This document shows positions 11,453 through 21,322 of a stretch of 64,000 nucleotides of DNA, piece by piece. The DNA lies in NCBI GenBank assembly GCA_029641185.1, contig JAPWGK010000006.1, positions 1,240,001 through 1,304,000 on the forward strand, written 5' to 3'. The notes under the pieces were generated by a model that made no database searches, was not told the origin of the DNA, and saw only the letters and a program-made list of their open reading frames with translations. How positions within the stretch are numbered: position 1 is the first letter of the stretch; each line of letters opens with the position of its first letter. The position numbers were made by a program, and so were the translations under genes. The DNA is from Pseudofabraea citricarpa (lineage: Eukaryota; Ascomycota; Leotiomycetes; Helotiales; Dermateaceae).

Positions 11453-12446
11453 ACATGTGCATAAGCCTCGCAGCGGAAGACACTAACCCACCACAACACG
11501 CAACTAACCAAAAGTCCCCTAAACAGAAACCCCTGAAAATGAGAACAAGAGAGAGCTTTCCGATACGGTCGATGCCAACCACCCTTTAGGACTCTTGGGC
11601 GATAAGTGGCGTTTTAAAGACCGGTGAGAGTGAACAACAGCTGCCTATTGTAACCCCGTTGCCACGTTTTTCTCATGTCTGCTTACTCTCGTCCTCTGCC
11701 TGCCTTGCTTTCCTCTCGCCTCTTTCTTCTTCTTCTCTTCTCTTCTCTGCCGGCTCCCTGCATCGAGTTCATGTAATGTAATGCGATGCGATGCACCACT
11801 ACTTGCATATCCTTTTACAGTACATACATGTGTGGGTAAATCAGCTGAGATTTGCTGGTAAGAAAGCGATCAAAGCCTCAGGTCGCTGCCGCCAATGTAA
11901 CTTCGTGTCCGAGTCAGTGGTTAAGGTACGAACGAGGGGAAAGGCAAGCAGAGTAAAAAAGAACGAGAGCAAGGAAAAAAAGGAAAGGAAATGGAAAGAG
12001 TTCCTCCGTGTTCCACTCCTTCTAGAACGGATGGTGCTGTACGGTGAACGATCTCCTCAGGGGCGTTCTTTCACGAGGAGCCGATGCTTGCAATGATCAC
12101 TTGCTTCCCGCTGTGGAGGATGATAAGAAGAGCGCATTTTATTTCTTCATTATTCATTACTCACGAGCTGCACAAGCGCAGCCATGTCACATGATGCCCA
12201 ACACATCTCTAATTCTTGCTTTCTTTTCCCGCGCTCTGCTCAGGCCTTACCAGCAGCAGCGAGTGCATGGATCAGTGCATCCATCGCATACCGCACGTCG
12301 AGTTTTCGAAACGAGGCTCATCGAGCCGATAATCTCTCTCGCCTGAGTGGCCTGATTTCTTTTCTGCCCTTGCACTGGCAATTCTCCGCACATCGCTAAA
12401 AGTTTCTCTCCTCTGCTCTGCTGTCCTGTACACTGCCGAAGCGACA

Positions 12447-12469
12447 CGCAGCGCAGCGCAGCGCAGCAC
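12447..12469. repeat. GCGCA short tandem repeat
   Basis: Four to five GCGCA units in a row within non-coding DNA. Confidence 0.55.
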
Positions 12470-13913
12470 GCGACTGCTCGGATATGCCGTCATGGAATCC
12501 TTCGAGATCCTGCGGCTCCCCGGCTACCTGAACTATAGGTACCTACTCTCGCTACTGTGCTGTGCCTGCGGAGGAAGGCTACAGGAACAGTAGGTACTTC
12601 CTTGGTCTTTGACTTTTTGTGTCCTGTGCTGTGCTGTGCTGTATTATGCATGTAGCGTAAGTGCATGTGCATATATGTATGTCTTAGATGGAGGGATGGT
12701 TAAGCTTCTATAATTATACTTTTCCCTCTTCTCTTTAGGGCGCCTGGGCTCCGATCATCTTCGATGTGGTCTGGTGTGGTCTACAGTACGAGTAGAAGCT
12801 GGGGAGGTGAGAGGCTTGGTCCGGTTGGATATTGTTCCTCTTATTCCTCGAGGTTCTCAAGGGAGGAAGAGGGGAAGACGACCACATAGGATTTTTGAAG
12901 GAGACGGTAGGATTCGAAGATGCATTTCCTGCCTTGACTTACTGCCTCTCCTTCTCTTTCTCCAGTTTTTGCTTTCGGCCGACGTGGGTGGGGTTTTATG
13001 TTTCATAAGTGACTCCACTTACTGTGTGCGGGAGGAGGAGACAGACAGAAAAACCAAATATGGAGACTTCTCCGCATACCAAATAGCCACTGTTCCCCCT
13101 CTTTTCTGTTATTTTCTTGCTCTCTCTTCTTCTCCTTCTCGCTTCCCGTGTAACGAGCAGAAGACTCTAAAGATGCATGCAATTTCCTGCTACTTTAATC
13201 TAGTCTCTATGCTGAAGCTATACTGGGATATTTCCCGTTATTTCGAACAGACTCTCGAAAACCATGGAAGACGTAGTTCTTTTGTCAGAAAGATTTATAT
13301 GGTTATGGTGTTCCGTTCCAATTGCCCGGGCCTTACTCTAGTTAGATAGTTAGACTCAGGTCCAACCAGCGCTCACTTCCAGTTTAACTTTGGAGGTCTT
13401 TTTGACTCTTGGCATTGACCTCAATCCCATCCAGTCTACTCTCTGGCATTCCTTAGTCACTGTGCTCTCAATTCAAGGAGATAACTTTCTCCATTTTCTC
13501 TACATCCAAGCAACATATTTCTCCTATAAGCCGGGGCTTATTCGCGCCTAGTGATTCATTTGAGATACCTCGTGGTCCTTTGGCCATCTCCATTTCATGT
13601 TACCTATGGCTTGCCTTAGCATTCATTAACCAGTTTGGGCCTTTCCCTAGTACTGGAATGTCAAAAAGCATAAAGTGGCATCGACTTATTTGGCACCACA
13701 AAAATTATCACGATTTTTCACATCAGACTTGATGGTCAAGAGGGGATTGACTTGATATTTCTGAGTGCCTCCCTCTACCGGTAAAATAATCAAATAATGG
13801 GTTTCAGTTAACCACCAACCACCACCAATAACCCATTTCTGACTGCCTTCTTCTACCAGTAAAATGGCCCAATGTTCGGTTTCGCCCCGCCATTGACAAC
13901 CTCCCTTCTATCT

Positions 13914-14733
13914 TCAAACTTCTGTGGCCTGCGCTTGGCCCGTGATGGGGCTCCGTGCTTGTGGCTGCAATGAAAACCCGTTGGACATGGCCATGGGGGT
14001 TGGCTCCCGATATACTTGCTGGGCCCTGAGACCGTGAGGGACGTTTGACAATCTTTTAGCTGAGGCTCCAGGGTAATTTCTCTCAGTCTGATGGCGAGTA
14101 ATGTAGAGAATTGTAAAAGCTAGTAGGATAATAGCTAAAACACTATGATACTTCTTAGCATGCTCCTGGCTGGCAGAAAATGAGATTCTTACATTTCAAT
14201 GGTGTTTATAGCGACAATTACCACCAGAATAACATATCCACGAATTCGAGCCTCATACTCAGTAGACTCTTCCGGGAGCGGAAATTTATCTAGCACACTC
14301 GCAGCTGAAATCAGATTGCCTGTCCACAAGATGACAAGCAAGAGGTCAAATGCAAGTGATGTTGGGTAGTTGAGCATTTGAGGACAGCCGAAGTATGCAC
14401 TTAAAATGTAGATGCAGATGAATATTGTCGTAGTGGACTATACATTTAGTCAGTCCATACCAAGGTACAAGAATAAACAGAAGCAGACAAGAGGTTATTG
14501 AGGCAGGGGGGTATTCTTATTAGAGATGTGGGGTAAAACACAGAGAGAAGACTTACTATGATGAATACACCATCTAGGCCATGTGCAGGTGTGATGGCAT
14601 AATAGCCGCAAAGTCCAAGGAGTGCTACAGCAAGAAGGGCTTGGAGAACCCTCAACCCAATCTGCCAGTCTGGCATCGGGAGAAGATGAGCACCATCTCG
14701 GTTCGGATTGAGACTGGAAGTGCGTCTTGGCAT
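13914..14733 (-). CDS. MARVEL-domain-like four-pass membrane protein
   Basis: Three exons: 14733-14557, 14437-14193, 14142-13914; 216 aa. Donors are GTAAGT and GTAAGA; acceptors follow TGACTAA and GCTAAG branch sites. The last exon has no ATG and is only found by splicing: it replaces an early stop after INTIEM and adds 76 codons. Four hydrophobic spans are visible: LRVLQALLAVALLGLCGYYA, TTTIFICIYILSA, SLAFDLLLVILWTGNLISAA, and a long one through YVILVVIVAIN and LAIILLAFTILYI. This spacing, with a short polar C-tail (residues about 170-216), is typical of the fungal MARVEL-like family, which sits at the plasma membrane or in vesicles. The precise role is unknown. Confidence 0.75.
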
Positions 14734-15710
14734 GGTGGTGGATTGATGATGCTGAATGTAATGTGTACTTGTGTTCGAGCCAGAAAGCGCAAAAGTAAAG
14801 ATGGTGATGAGTTGTTGATGAAAGATGGATGTGGACGGGAGAAGAAGAAGTTTTTATTTGGTCTTGAGAGGAAATGGAAAGTACGATAACGACTAGCCAA
14901 ACTAAACAACCTCAACCTGTACCTGGACTTGCTCTATCCACCGAGAGGCTCAACTCGGTGGAAAGCTCTTCAACCGACGACGTAGGTACTTGCCCCGTCG
15001 CATTTGGTGCATGCTGTGACGTCTTCTGGGAGTATACTCAGAATGACTTGGGAAATGGCCGACAAGGGGTTTCCCATGTGATCTGTAGAATTGAAGTAGG
15101 TTGCTAATATCTACCTAGGTAGGAAGACCAGATAAAATCCACGGATTGATTCAACAGGTGCCTGAAACCACAAATTCCCAGCACTTGAAGGGGACATGAT
15201 TGAAAAGCCACGACTGAATTTTGGTCGAAAATCCCATTGCAGCTGATCAAGTCGGATGATGGTGCGAATTATGCGAGACTGACTATATCTGGCCGTGGGG
15301 AACAACTGGTCGATATCTCCGCCACGGAAGCAGGGCTGAGCTGCAAACTAATCGGGACACACGGGAAGCCATGATGAGCCGCGATAGGTCCTTGCAAAGC
15401 GCACACGAGGGTATGATGATGATGCTTGATCTCGGATGGTGGGGCAGATGTTGACGAAAAGCCCGGCAATTGGCTCCTTCCCTGGAACGGCGAGTGCCAT
15501 CCTGTCATGGCGGTGCTCCTTTATCCCCTGATATAAATCTGGCCCTCTCCTCTCTCCTAACTCATCAACTGTCTCAATCAACGACATACCTCAAGACCTG
15601 CCTCACGACCTACCTCACAACCTACTATCTCATACCCTACCGCAAGTCAGCCATATGCGCGTGGTTATCAGCGTTGCCATGCTAACAGAACAACAGCATT
15701 CAAATTCATA
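14734..15710. other. Divergent intergenic region upstream of the small Cys-rich gene
   Basis: 977 bp between the MARVEL gene start (minus) and the 65-aa gene (plus). A 77-codon plus-strand frame (14874-15107) overlaps the likely MARVEL leader and is not supported. A possible leader intron for the 65-aa gene ends near GCTAACAG at 15681-15688. Confidence 0.5.
15532..15538 (+). promoter_or_regulatory. TATA box of the small Cys-rich gene
   Basis: TATAAAT at 179 bp before the ATG at 15711, followed by a CT/CA-rich leader typical of strongly expressed fungal genes. Confidence 0.5.
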
Positions 15711-15979
15711 ATGCCTGCCGAACAAATTGTTGAGCAGCAAGTCAAGGCCCCAGAGCCGATGAGCATGGAGTCTGCCAGCAGCATCGAAGTCGAGCAACCA
15801 GTATGTCTCCTGCGAATCTCTCTTTCGGTAGAATGTGTCGCACACGTCACTAATACTGTTGCGTACTGTAGAAAGCCATGCCTCAGATGAGCACCGCCGG
15901 TGATGACGTCGGAATGCGTGGAGGAGAATACGCTTCTTGCGATTGTTGTGGTTGTGGATGCTCTGAAGCTTGCTGCTAA
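15711..15979 (+). CDS. Small protein with Cys-rich C-terminus (65 aa)
   Basis: Two exons, 15711-15800 and 15872-15979, joined across a 71-nt intron with a GTATGT donor, CACTAATAC branch and TGTAG acceptor, both in phase 0. The acidic, Met-rich N-terminal half has no signal peptide. The last 13 residues are CDCCGCGCSEACC, holding seven cysteines. Such an end could bind metal (metallothionein-like) or be palmitoylated, as in CYSTM-type membrane peptides; it lacks a clear hydrophobic helix, so neither is established. The gene is too short for ordinary frame lists. A clean intron, a TATA box and a pyrimidine-rich leader argue that it is real. It opens a row of small plus-strand genes. Confidence 0.7.
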
Positions 15980-16544
15980 GCAATCAAGGCATGGCAGGAA
16001 TTGCGACGGCGTTGGTACCTGTCGTCTGGATGGTTTGATGCAATCTTGGAAGATGCCCCGGCGAGGAGGTGGCGGCGTAGACAATGATATATGATAACAC
16101 GAATGGAATGGATGCAATCCCAATCACATCAATGTCGTCGTTGCTGTTGTTGTTAAGAGAATAGGAATCTGGGGATGCCAAGTCATCTCGTGTCAACACA
16201 AGCTTTTCACTTGTGGGGATCTTTGACGCCAGACTCGATACCAAGCCTTCAGCCGAGCCTGGGCGTCCAAGGGATGCTGAGCTCGATTTCTGACCCAATG
16301 CAGTAATTTTTCAGGTGAGATTGGCCAAGCAAAGGGAACCTGCATGCATTTCGTATTTGTGATGACTCTGTCGCCGTGGCGTTGTTACCATCTTCTCTTT
16401 TCGGCTTTATCTCCGCCGTGCCACATCGCTGCAGCTTCACCATATCAGCCTAAAATGCGGCGTTGAACACGATAGATTTTGTTTGGAGTTAATTTCCAAA
16501 GTATAAGATGTAGTTTTTTTCCACGTTCTTTTGGTTCAATTTGG
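15980..16544. other. Intergenic region
   Basis: 565 bp between two plus-strand genes. I see no supported feature beyond an expected 3' end and promoter. Confidence 0.5.
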
Positions 16545-17353
16545 ATGGGCAAAATGTATCGCAAAATAGTCGCCGTTGCACTTCTCTCGGCGCCAGCCTT
16601 GGCGTGGAGTCCTCTTGCCGAGCGTCAGACTTCCAGTGACGAAGAGCTGTATTTGAATTCAGTTTGTCTTCCCAACGTGACTGATCCTATTCCTCCCTGC
16701 CAAGAAATCATCAACATCCAACAAGAGTGCGCTACAAATGGCACATCTTCCCTTGCACTCCTCGCGCATGCTCAGTGCATGTGTGGTGGTTCATTTTTCG
16801 CGGATTGGATTGGTAATTCTTTGTATTACACCAATATCACGTACGAGATTACTGACCGCGATCAGGATGTCTAACCTGCAACTATATCCATGGCGCCCGC
16901 TCTGAACAGACCTTCGAGGCCTTCAACACCATTATAACCTCTGCTTCCAACGCACTGTGCACCGGTACGCCGACCGCAGACTTTACTGCAATTTTCAACA
17001 GCATTTCCAATTCTGGAGGAGGAGCTGCTGCTACAGGTGCAACAAGCCTCATAGACCAGTACCCAAGCAATTCAGCCGTCAGTCTTTATTATACTGCCAC
17101 GGGTGCCCAGGGAGCTGGGGCTATCACAGGAAGTGCAACGCTTGCCACGGCTTCGGTCACATCTACTTCAGCTACCACGAGGTCAACCGGCACTACGGCT
17201 ACCAGAGTTTCTACAACGGGCGCAACAAGCGGAAGTGCGACTGGCGATGCTGCCTCGACTTCTTCGAGTGCTGCAGCTCCAACAGGTGCAGCCTTGAACA
17301 ATTTCATGGCCGTTGTGGCTGGAGGTGCCGCGGTTGTAGCTGCTGCCTTGTAG
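16545..17353 (+). CDS. GPI-anchored Cys-rich, Ser/Thr-rich cell-wall protein
   Basis: Two exons, 16545-16812 and 16866-17353; 251 aa from the first in-frame ATG, or 248 aa from the second at 16554. A signal peptide (MYRKIVAVALLSAPALAW) is followed by a domain with spaced cysteines: SVCLPN, PPCQE, QECATNG, AQCMCGG, WIGCLTCNY and ALCTGTP. After it comes a Thr/Ser/Ala/Gly-rich linker (about residues 150-230) and a hydrophobic tail (NNFMAVVAGGAAVVAAAL), the layout of a GPI-anchored wall protein. I recall a widespread mould family with the same DWIGC and NALCTGTP motifs, but no firm function. The 53-nt intron falls inside the WIG-C motif, which supports the splice. Confidence 0.78.
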
Positions 17354-17926
17354 GGCTGGCTCTTATGCCAAGGTGAAAGTCTGGAGATATGTTTTAAATA
17401 ATTTGTAATACTCTAATCTATCTGGTCTGAGAGGCTGAGAGGGCTCATGATTTGGAAGTGAGGGCGAAGAAGCTGAAGAAGTGTGTGGCATGGCAAGCCT
17501 AAGTAAGTTTTCCTTCGGCCGCCCTCTAATCACCTTACCTTCTTAGTAGAACACATTGATTTTGAACACTGTCCTTCCCTTATCATTCTTTGGTGTCATA
17601 TATTCCACTCGGTCATTTTCTAGCTTTCTAGCTGGTAAGTCTTAAGTGTTTTGCCAGTGGTACATGAATAAGCGAGCTGTGGGAAGCGGGGGAGCCAAGT
17701 AAGGGATTAGAAGTCATATCCGAAGTCCTACATCAACAGCAAGCCTCTTTTGTAAGACATGGCTGTTGAATTTTCATTTCGGAGTTCAGCTTCAGTAAAA
17801 AACGAGATGAGCTGAGACTGATAAGCAAGGAGGAAAGTGTGTACAAGTGTATAAGAAGTGGTTACCTCTTCTTAGAGATTTGATCAAGTACCCCTAATTC
17901 TTCATGTGACTACAGAAGCAGTACCA
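17354..17926. other. Intergenic region
   Basis: 573 bp between two secreted-protein genes on the same strand. No supported feature seen. Confidence 0.5.
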
Positions 17927-18769
17927 ATGAAGATGAATTTCCTCTCTCTCATACTTCCGTTCTTTGCCCTCGTAGTGACAGCAGTCACTATACCCCCACC
18001 ATCTATCCCACTCCCAAGACCCAATCGTCTTTTCACCATAGCTGCCTACAATTATCCATGGGCACCTGGATATGGTGATCGCTTGACGGGTGTTTCGCTC
18101 GTCGCTCGTGACGGAACCTTCTGGCTATCTTCTTCACCTACCTCCTTGCCGGCAGCAAAAAATACCTCGATCACTGATTCTCTCTGTTCTCCCAATGGCT
18201 GCCCGCCTAGAAGAGAAACGGTGCTTTACATAGATGGCGAATACGGATTTGCATATCTCGTAATCAACTCCCTTTCCTATACCCCAATCAATGATACCTC
18301 AATTACTGAAAACAAGTAGACTGAATCTTTTGTTCTGACATAGAATTCCAACCCCGCTCAGAGGATATTCATCGATACCGTCACTGGCATCCTCTCTTAC
18401 ACGCTTTCTCGCTCTGCCAGCCCTTATTACTCGAATTTTCTACGCCGAGGAGCAGGGACACGCGTTTACAAACCGTCCGGACCCGATGTGAGGTTTGCCA
18501 ACCCGGGCGATAGTCTATTTGTGTGGGTGGGTGCCGACAAGGGAAATTATTGGGAAGCCTGCCGAGTGGTTCCCGATGGCGATTATCAGGTATGTTCATT
18601 TCCTTCTTTTCAACGTCAGCCGTGATCTGGACTTCGGGAGTGGGACTGATGCGTGTCACAGATCCGGACCTTTGTAGGAGGGGACTATGACTGGAATTCT
18701 TGCGTGACGCTGGAATTGATAGCCCTTGATTATGGCGGAGTGAGCCCGGCGACTGAGGTTTATCTCTGA
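17927..18769 (+). CDS. Secreted protein of unknown function (228 aa)
   Basis: Three exons: 17927-18259, 18344-18589, 18662-18769, all phase 0. Reading through the first intron meets a stop at 18317, so splicing from the GTAATC donor at 18260 is needed. The N-terminus is a clear signal peptide (MKMNFLSLILPFFALVVTAV) followed by a Pro-rich stretch. The mature part has tryptophans and a few cysteines, with recognisable pieces FWLSSSP, LFVWVGADKGNYW and YDWNSCVTLELIA, suggestive of a beta-rich extracellular fold. I do not recognise a family. N-glycosylation sequons (NTS, NDT) occur in exon 1 or its edge. It could be a host-interaction or wall protein, but nothing in the sequence proves this. Confidence 0.7.
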
Positions 18770-19257
18770 ACCAGAGAGGCTGGGCTTGCTTGGCAAGAAG
18801 AGAGGATTGGAGGGATAACTATGTTCTAGGTTTGTTGTGGGTAATGCATGGTACCTGCGAACTTTATTGATGTTCTATCTTTATATCTGTCCCAATTGTA
18901 TTGTGTCTCACTCCTCGCTTTTACGCCACCTTCAAGGGTTTGATCTCGAGTGACACAGGTACGAGTCAATGATCGAGAGCCTCGAGCAATCTATATCATA
19001 TTACGTACTTGCAACCCCTCTGGAGTTCCCGACTTACAGTTACATCGTGCGTACGACCCCCTCTAAAACTATGCCGGATGCAGCCTCGCTCTCTTAACAT
19101 CAAGGACCGACGACCTATAGCAAGCCAACGAAACCTTAACCTCCAGCAAACATACTTTTTACCAGACGGGAGCGGACCGCATGTTTAATTCCTGCGAGTT
19201 ATAAGAGCAGCCACTCCGTCATCTCTCCGAGACTACTTGCCTTATTTCCACTTCAAA
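18770..19257. other. Intergenic region
   Basis: 488 bp. Holds the proposed TATA element of the possible 39-aa gene and nothing else supported. Confidence 0.5.
19200..19205 (+). promoter_or_regulatory. Possible TATA element of the 39-aa gene
   Basis: TATAAG lies 58 bp upstream of the ATG at 19258, followed by a CT-rich leader and an AAAATGG start context. Confidence 0.3.
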
Positions 19258-19419
19258 ATGGGATTTTCATCTGCAGATCATTGCTTTCGGCTTGTTGGTC
19301 CATCATCAAGTCTAAATCTAAGCTTAATATGACAGGCAGCTGACGAGGTAGTTCCTCAGGCTGTCAAACAACAGAAAGTTCCAAAGGTTGTGGTGGCACA
19401 GCTGAAAAAGGGGAAATGA
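19258..19419 (+). CDS. Possible 39-aa basic protein
   Basis: Tentative two-exon gene, 19258-19293 and 19336-19419, across a 42-nt intron (GTTGGT donor, GACAG acceptor, several CTAA-type branch candidates). The product begins MGFSSADHCFRL and continues AADEVVPQAVKQQKVPKVVV, ending in basic residues (QLKKGK). The second exon reads cleanly for 28 codons with balanced composition. A TATA-like element and a good start context favour it; the weak donor and very short length weigh against. No family recognised. Confidence 0.35.
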
Positions 19420-20029
19420 AAACCCTCATACTGTGAGAAAGCCAAGAGAAATATTGTACAGTGTACGACGAGAAGCACGCCAGAGTTTACATTCTAGGCC
19501 TTTTCCTTCTCACGAGGACTTCTTTTTTAACTCTATCATCATACCATACACACCAGCTCAGCTGAGCCAGAATCGACGTGCATGAAATCTAAATCATGAT
19601 GGGGGTCCGCATAACTCGGGCACTTGCTCTTCGGTCTGATGGTTGCAGCTAGCAAGCCGAAGAAGGGATTCACGGGTCCCGAGTGAAATGCCACCTTCTC
19701 TTGGTTTTTTCAACACAACGAGAACTAAGTTTTTGAAAGCAGGTGCCGATCAGCCGTCCTTGCGTGTATCTGTGTGTGTGAGGGTGTGAGGGTGCGATGG
19801 CGTGCGTGTTACAAAGGCCTAGAGCTGCAGAGAGACCTGGAAGACGAAGCTGAAAGGTGCAATCCAGCACATGACAAGCCATCGAGGAGGAATATATAAG
19901 AAGAGAGGGGACTCACATCTCCTGGCTCATCACTCAAAGCAAGATCCTCAAGCATCTACTCCCGCCTTCAAATTCAAACCTCTCCAAAGGACCTCTTCAG
20001 ACAAACCTGACTTCTCCCCATCTTTCAAC
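19420..20029. other. Intergenic region with promoter of the next secreted gene
   Basis: 610 bp. Contains a GT-rich stretch (about 19765-19800) and the TATA box listed below. Confidence 0.5.
19893..19900 (+). promoter_or_regulatory. TATA box of the alanine-rich secreted protein gene
   Basis: TATATAAG, 137 bp before the ATG at 20030, with an A/C-rich leader containing CTCATCACTCAAAGCAAG. This is a classic strong fungal promoter layout. Confidence 0.55.
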
Positions 20030-20898
20030 ATGCAATTCTTCAAATCCGCACTCGTCGTGGCCCTGAGCCTCACACCAAGCATCATGGCCTCACCCTTAGA
20101 GGTCCGTGAAGCCGACATCTCAAACTCACTCATAGAAGCTCGCCAGGGTGGCCCAACGCCCTTCACTGCGATCGACCAGGCGGTGCAGGCTCTCCAGTTA
20201 AGCGTCGCTACCAACCAAGCAGCAATCTGTGCGTCTCTTCTCATTTTCTCCCTTCCCTTCCTATCTCTTTGTCTCTGCTGACATAAACAGTGACTGCCGT
20301 GGCACAAGTGAACAGCAACATCAATGCCTCCGCAGCTGTCGTCATCCAGACAGTCATCCAAGCCAACCTCCAAGCCATCGCGGAAGCTCTGCAGAACGCC
20401 ACGGTCGTGATTGTTGCTTCCACCACGGGGGCAGTTGGTGGTATCGCCGGAGTCATCCAGGGCTTGACGCAGGCACAGATCGATATGTTGGTAGCGGATC
20501 TCCAGATCGTGGCAGGCATTATAGCCGGTCTCGGTGCTACTCTGACAGTGACTATCACGAACGTGACTCCAGGTATGTATCCTTTTGCCTATGCGCCAAG
20601 AATCTTAAAAGGGAAGAAGAAAACAAAAAGCTCTGGCAAGAAAAAGAATCGAAAGCTAATAGGCCTTGTTCGTGTCCTTGTAGCCATCAGAGCAGCCATC
20701 GCAGCTGAAATCGCAGCCGTTGTTGCTCTCATCCAACCCTTCGTCGCCCCGCTGCTGCTTCTCGCAGCAGCTATTCAAGCAGCACAAGCAAGTGCCACAC
20801 TTACTGTTACTGGCCTTGCGAATGCTGTCGTGGGCCTAAATGCTATTGTGGCAAATCTCCTTGTCTCGCTCGGTTTGGGCGGAAGCTCAAAGTTGTGA
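20030..20898 (+). CDS. Secreted Ala/Val/Ile-rich helical protein (231 aa)
   Basis: Three exons: 20030-20228, 20291-20572, 20684-20898. Signal peptide MQFFKSALVVALSLTPSIMA, then a propeptide-like stretch ending in EARQ, a plausible Kex2-type site. The mature protein is made almost wholly of Ala, Val, Ile, Leu, Gln, Thr and Asn with no cysteine, in amphipathic helix-like runs such as VIQTVIQANLQAIAEALQNA and IRAAIAAEIAAVVALIQPFV. It resembles small secreted surface-binding or wall proteins of moulds in composition, but I recognise no named family. Intron phases (1 and 1) match on both sides. The TATA box and compact introns suggest strong, regulated expression. Confidence 0.75.
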
Positions 20899-21322
20899 AG
20901 CAGAGAATAGCCATTTATACGGCGATAATTCTCCTCTAACTTCCACACTAAACGATACAGAGGGCAGAAAGAGGAGTCGAAAATATGTCCCTATATGGTC
21001 GAATAAGTTGTCTGTAATTCACAGACATACTAGATAGTTTCATAATGTCTCTCATTATGTTCGAGCAATTATTTTATTTTTAGCCGCACTACCACAATAA
21101 TAGCAGTATTTGAATATAGTTTTACTTTCTTTGATTGCTTATTTATTTGATTGACAACTAAGCCGATAGGTGAAATACAAGGGCAGAAGCAGCCCTTATA
21201 ATGATAGCAAATTAACCACCGTAACAGCAAGATTACGTCCCCTATACTTTCGTGCCGTGCTATGATAACCGATATAATTCTCCCACCCCGTCGTCTTAAG
21301 AACGCAAAGATGGTCAATCCAT
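20899..21322. other. Convergent intergenic region, AT-rich
   Basis: 424 bp between the 3' ends of the secreted-protein gene and the 2EXR gene. No supported feature. Confidence 0.5.

Larger units (their letters stand above)
7998..13913. other. 5.9-kb region with no convincing gene
   Basis: Lies upstream of the PH-domain gene and downstream of the 3' end of the MARVEL gene. Both strands hold many frames of 60-190 codons, but none shows a recognised domain, a splice-consistent extension or normal amino-acid composition. The region contains several short tandem repeats and CT-rich stretches (for example 11700-11760 and 13080-13150). Long leaders, upstream regulatory DNA or non-coding transcripts are all possible. 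Confidence 0.5.

Noticed and set aside
12774..13349. 191-codon plus frame
   Set aside because: Odd composition, no domain, no promoter or splice context; likely chance in a long gap.
14874..15107. 77-codon plus frame near the MARVEL gene
   Set aside because: Overlaps the likely leader of the minus-strand gene and has no recognisable motif or promoter.
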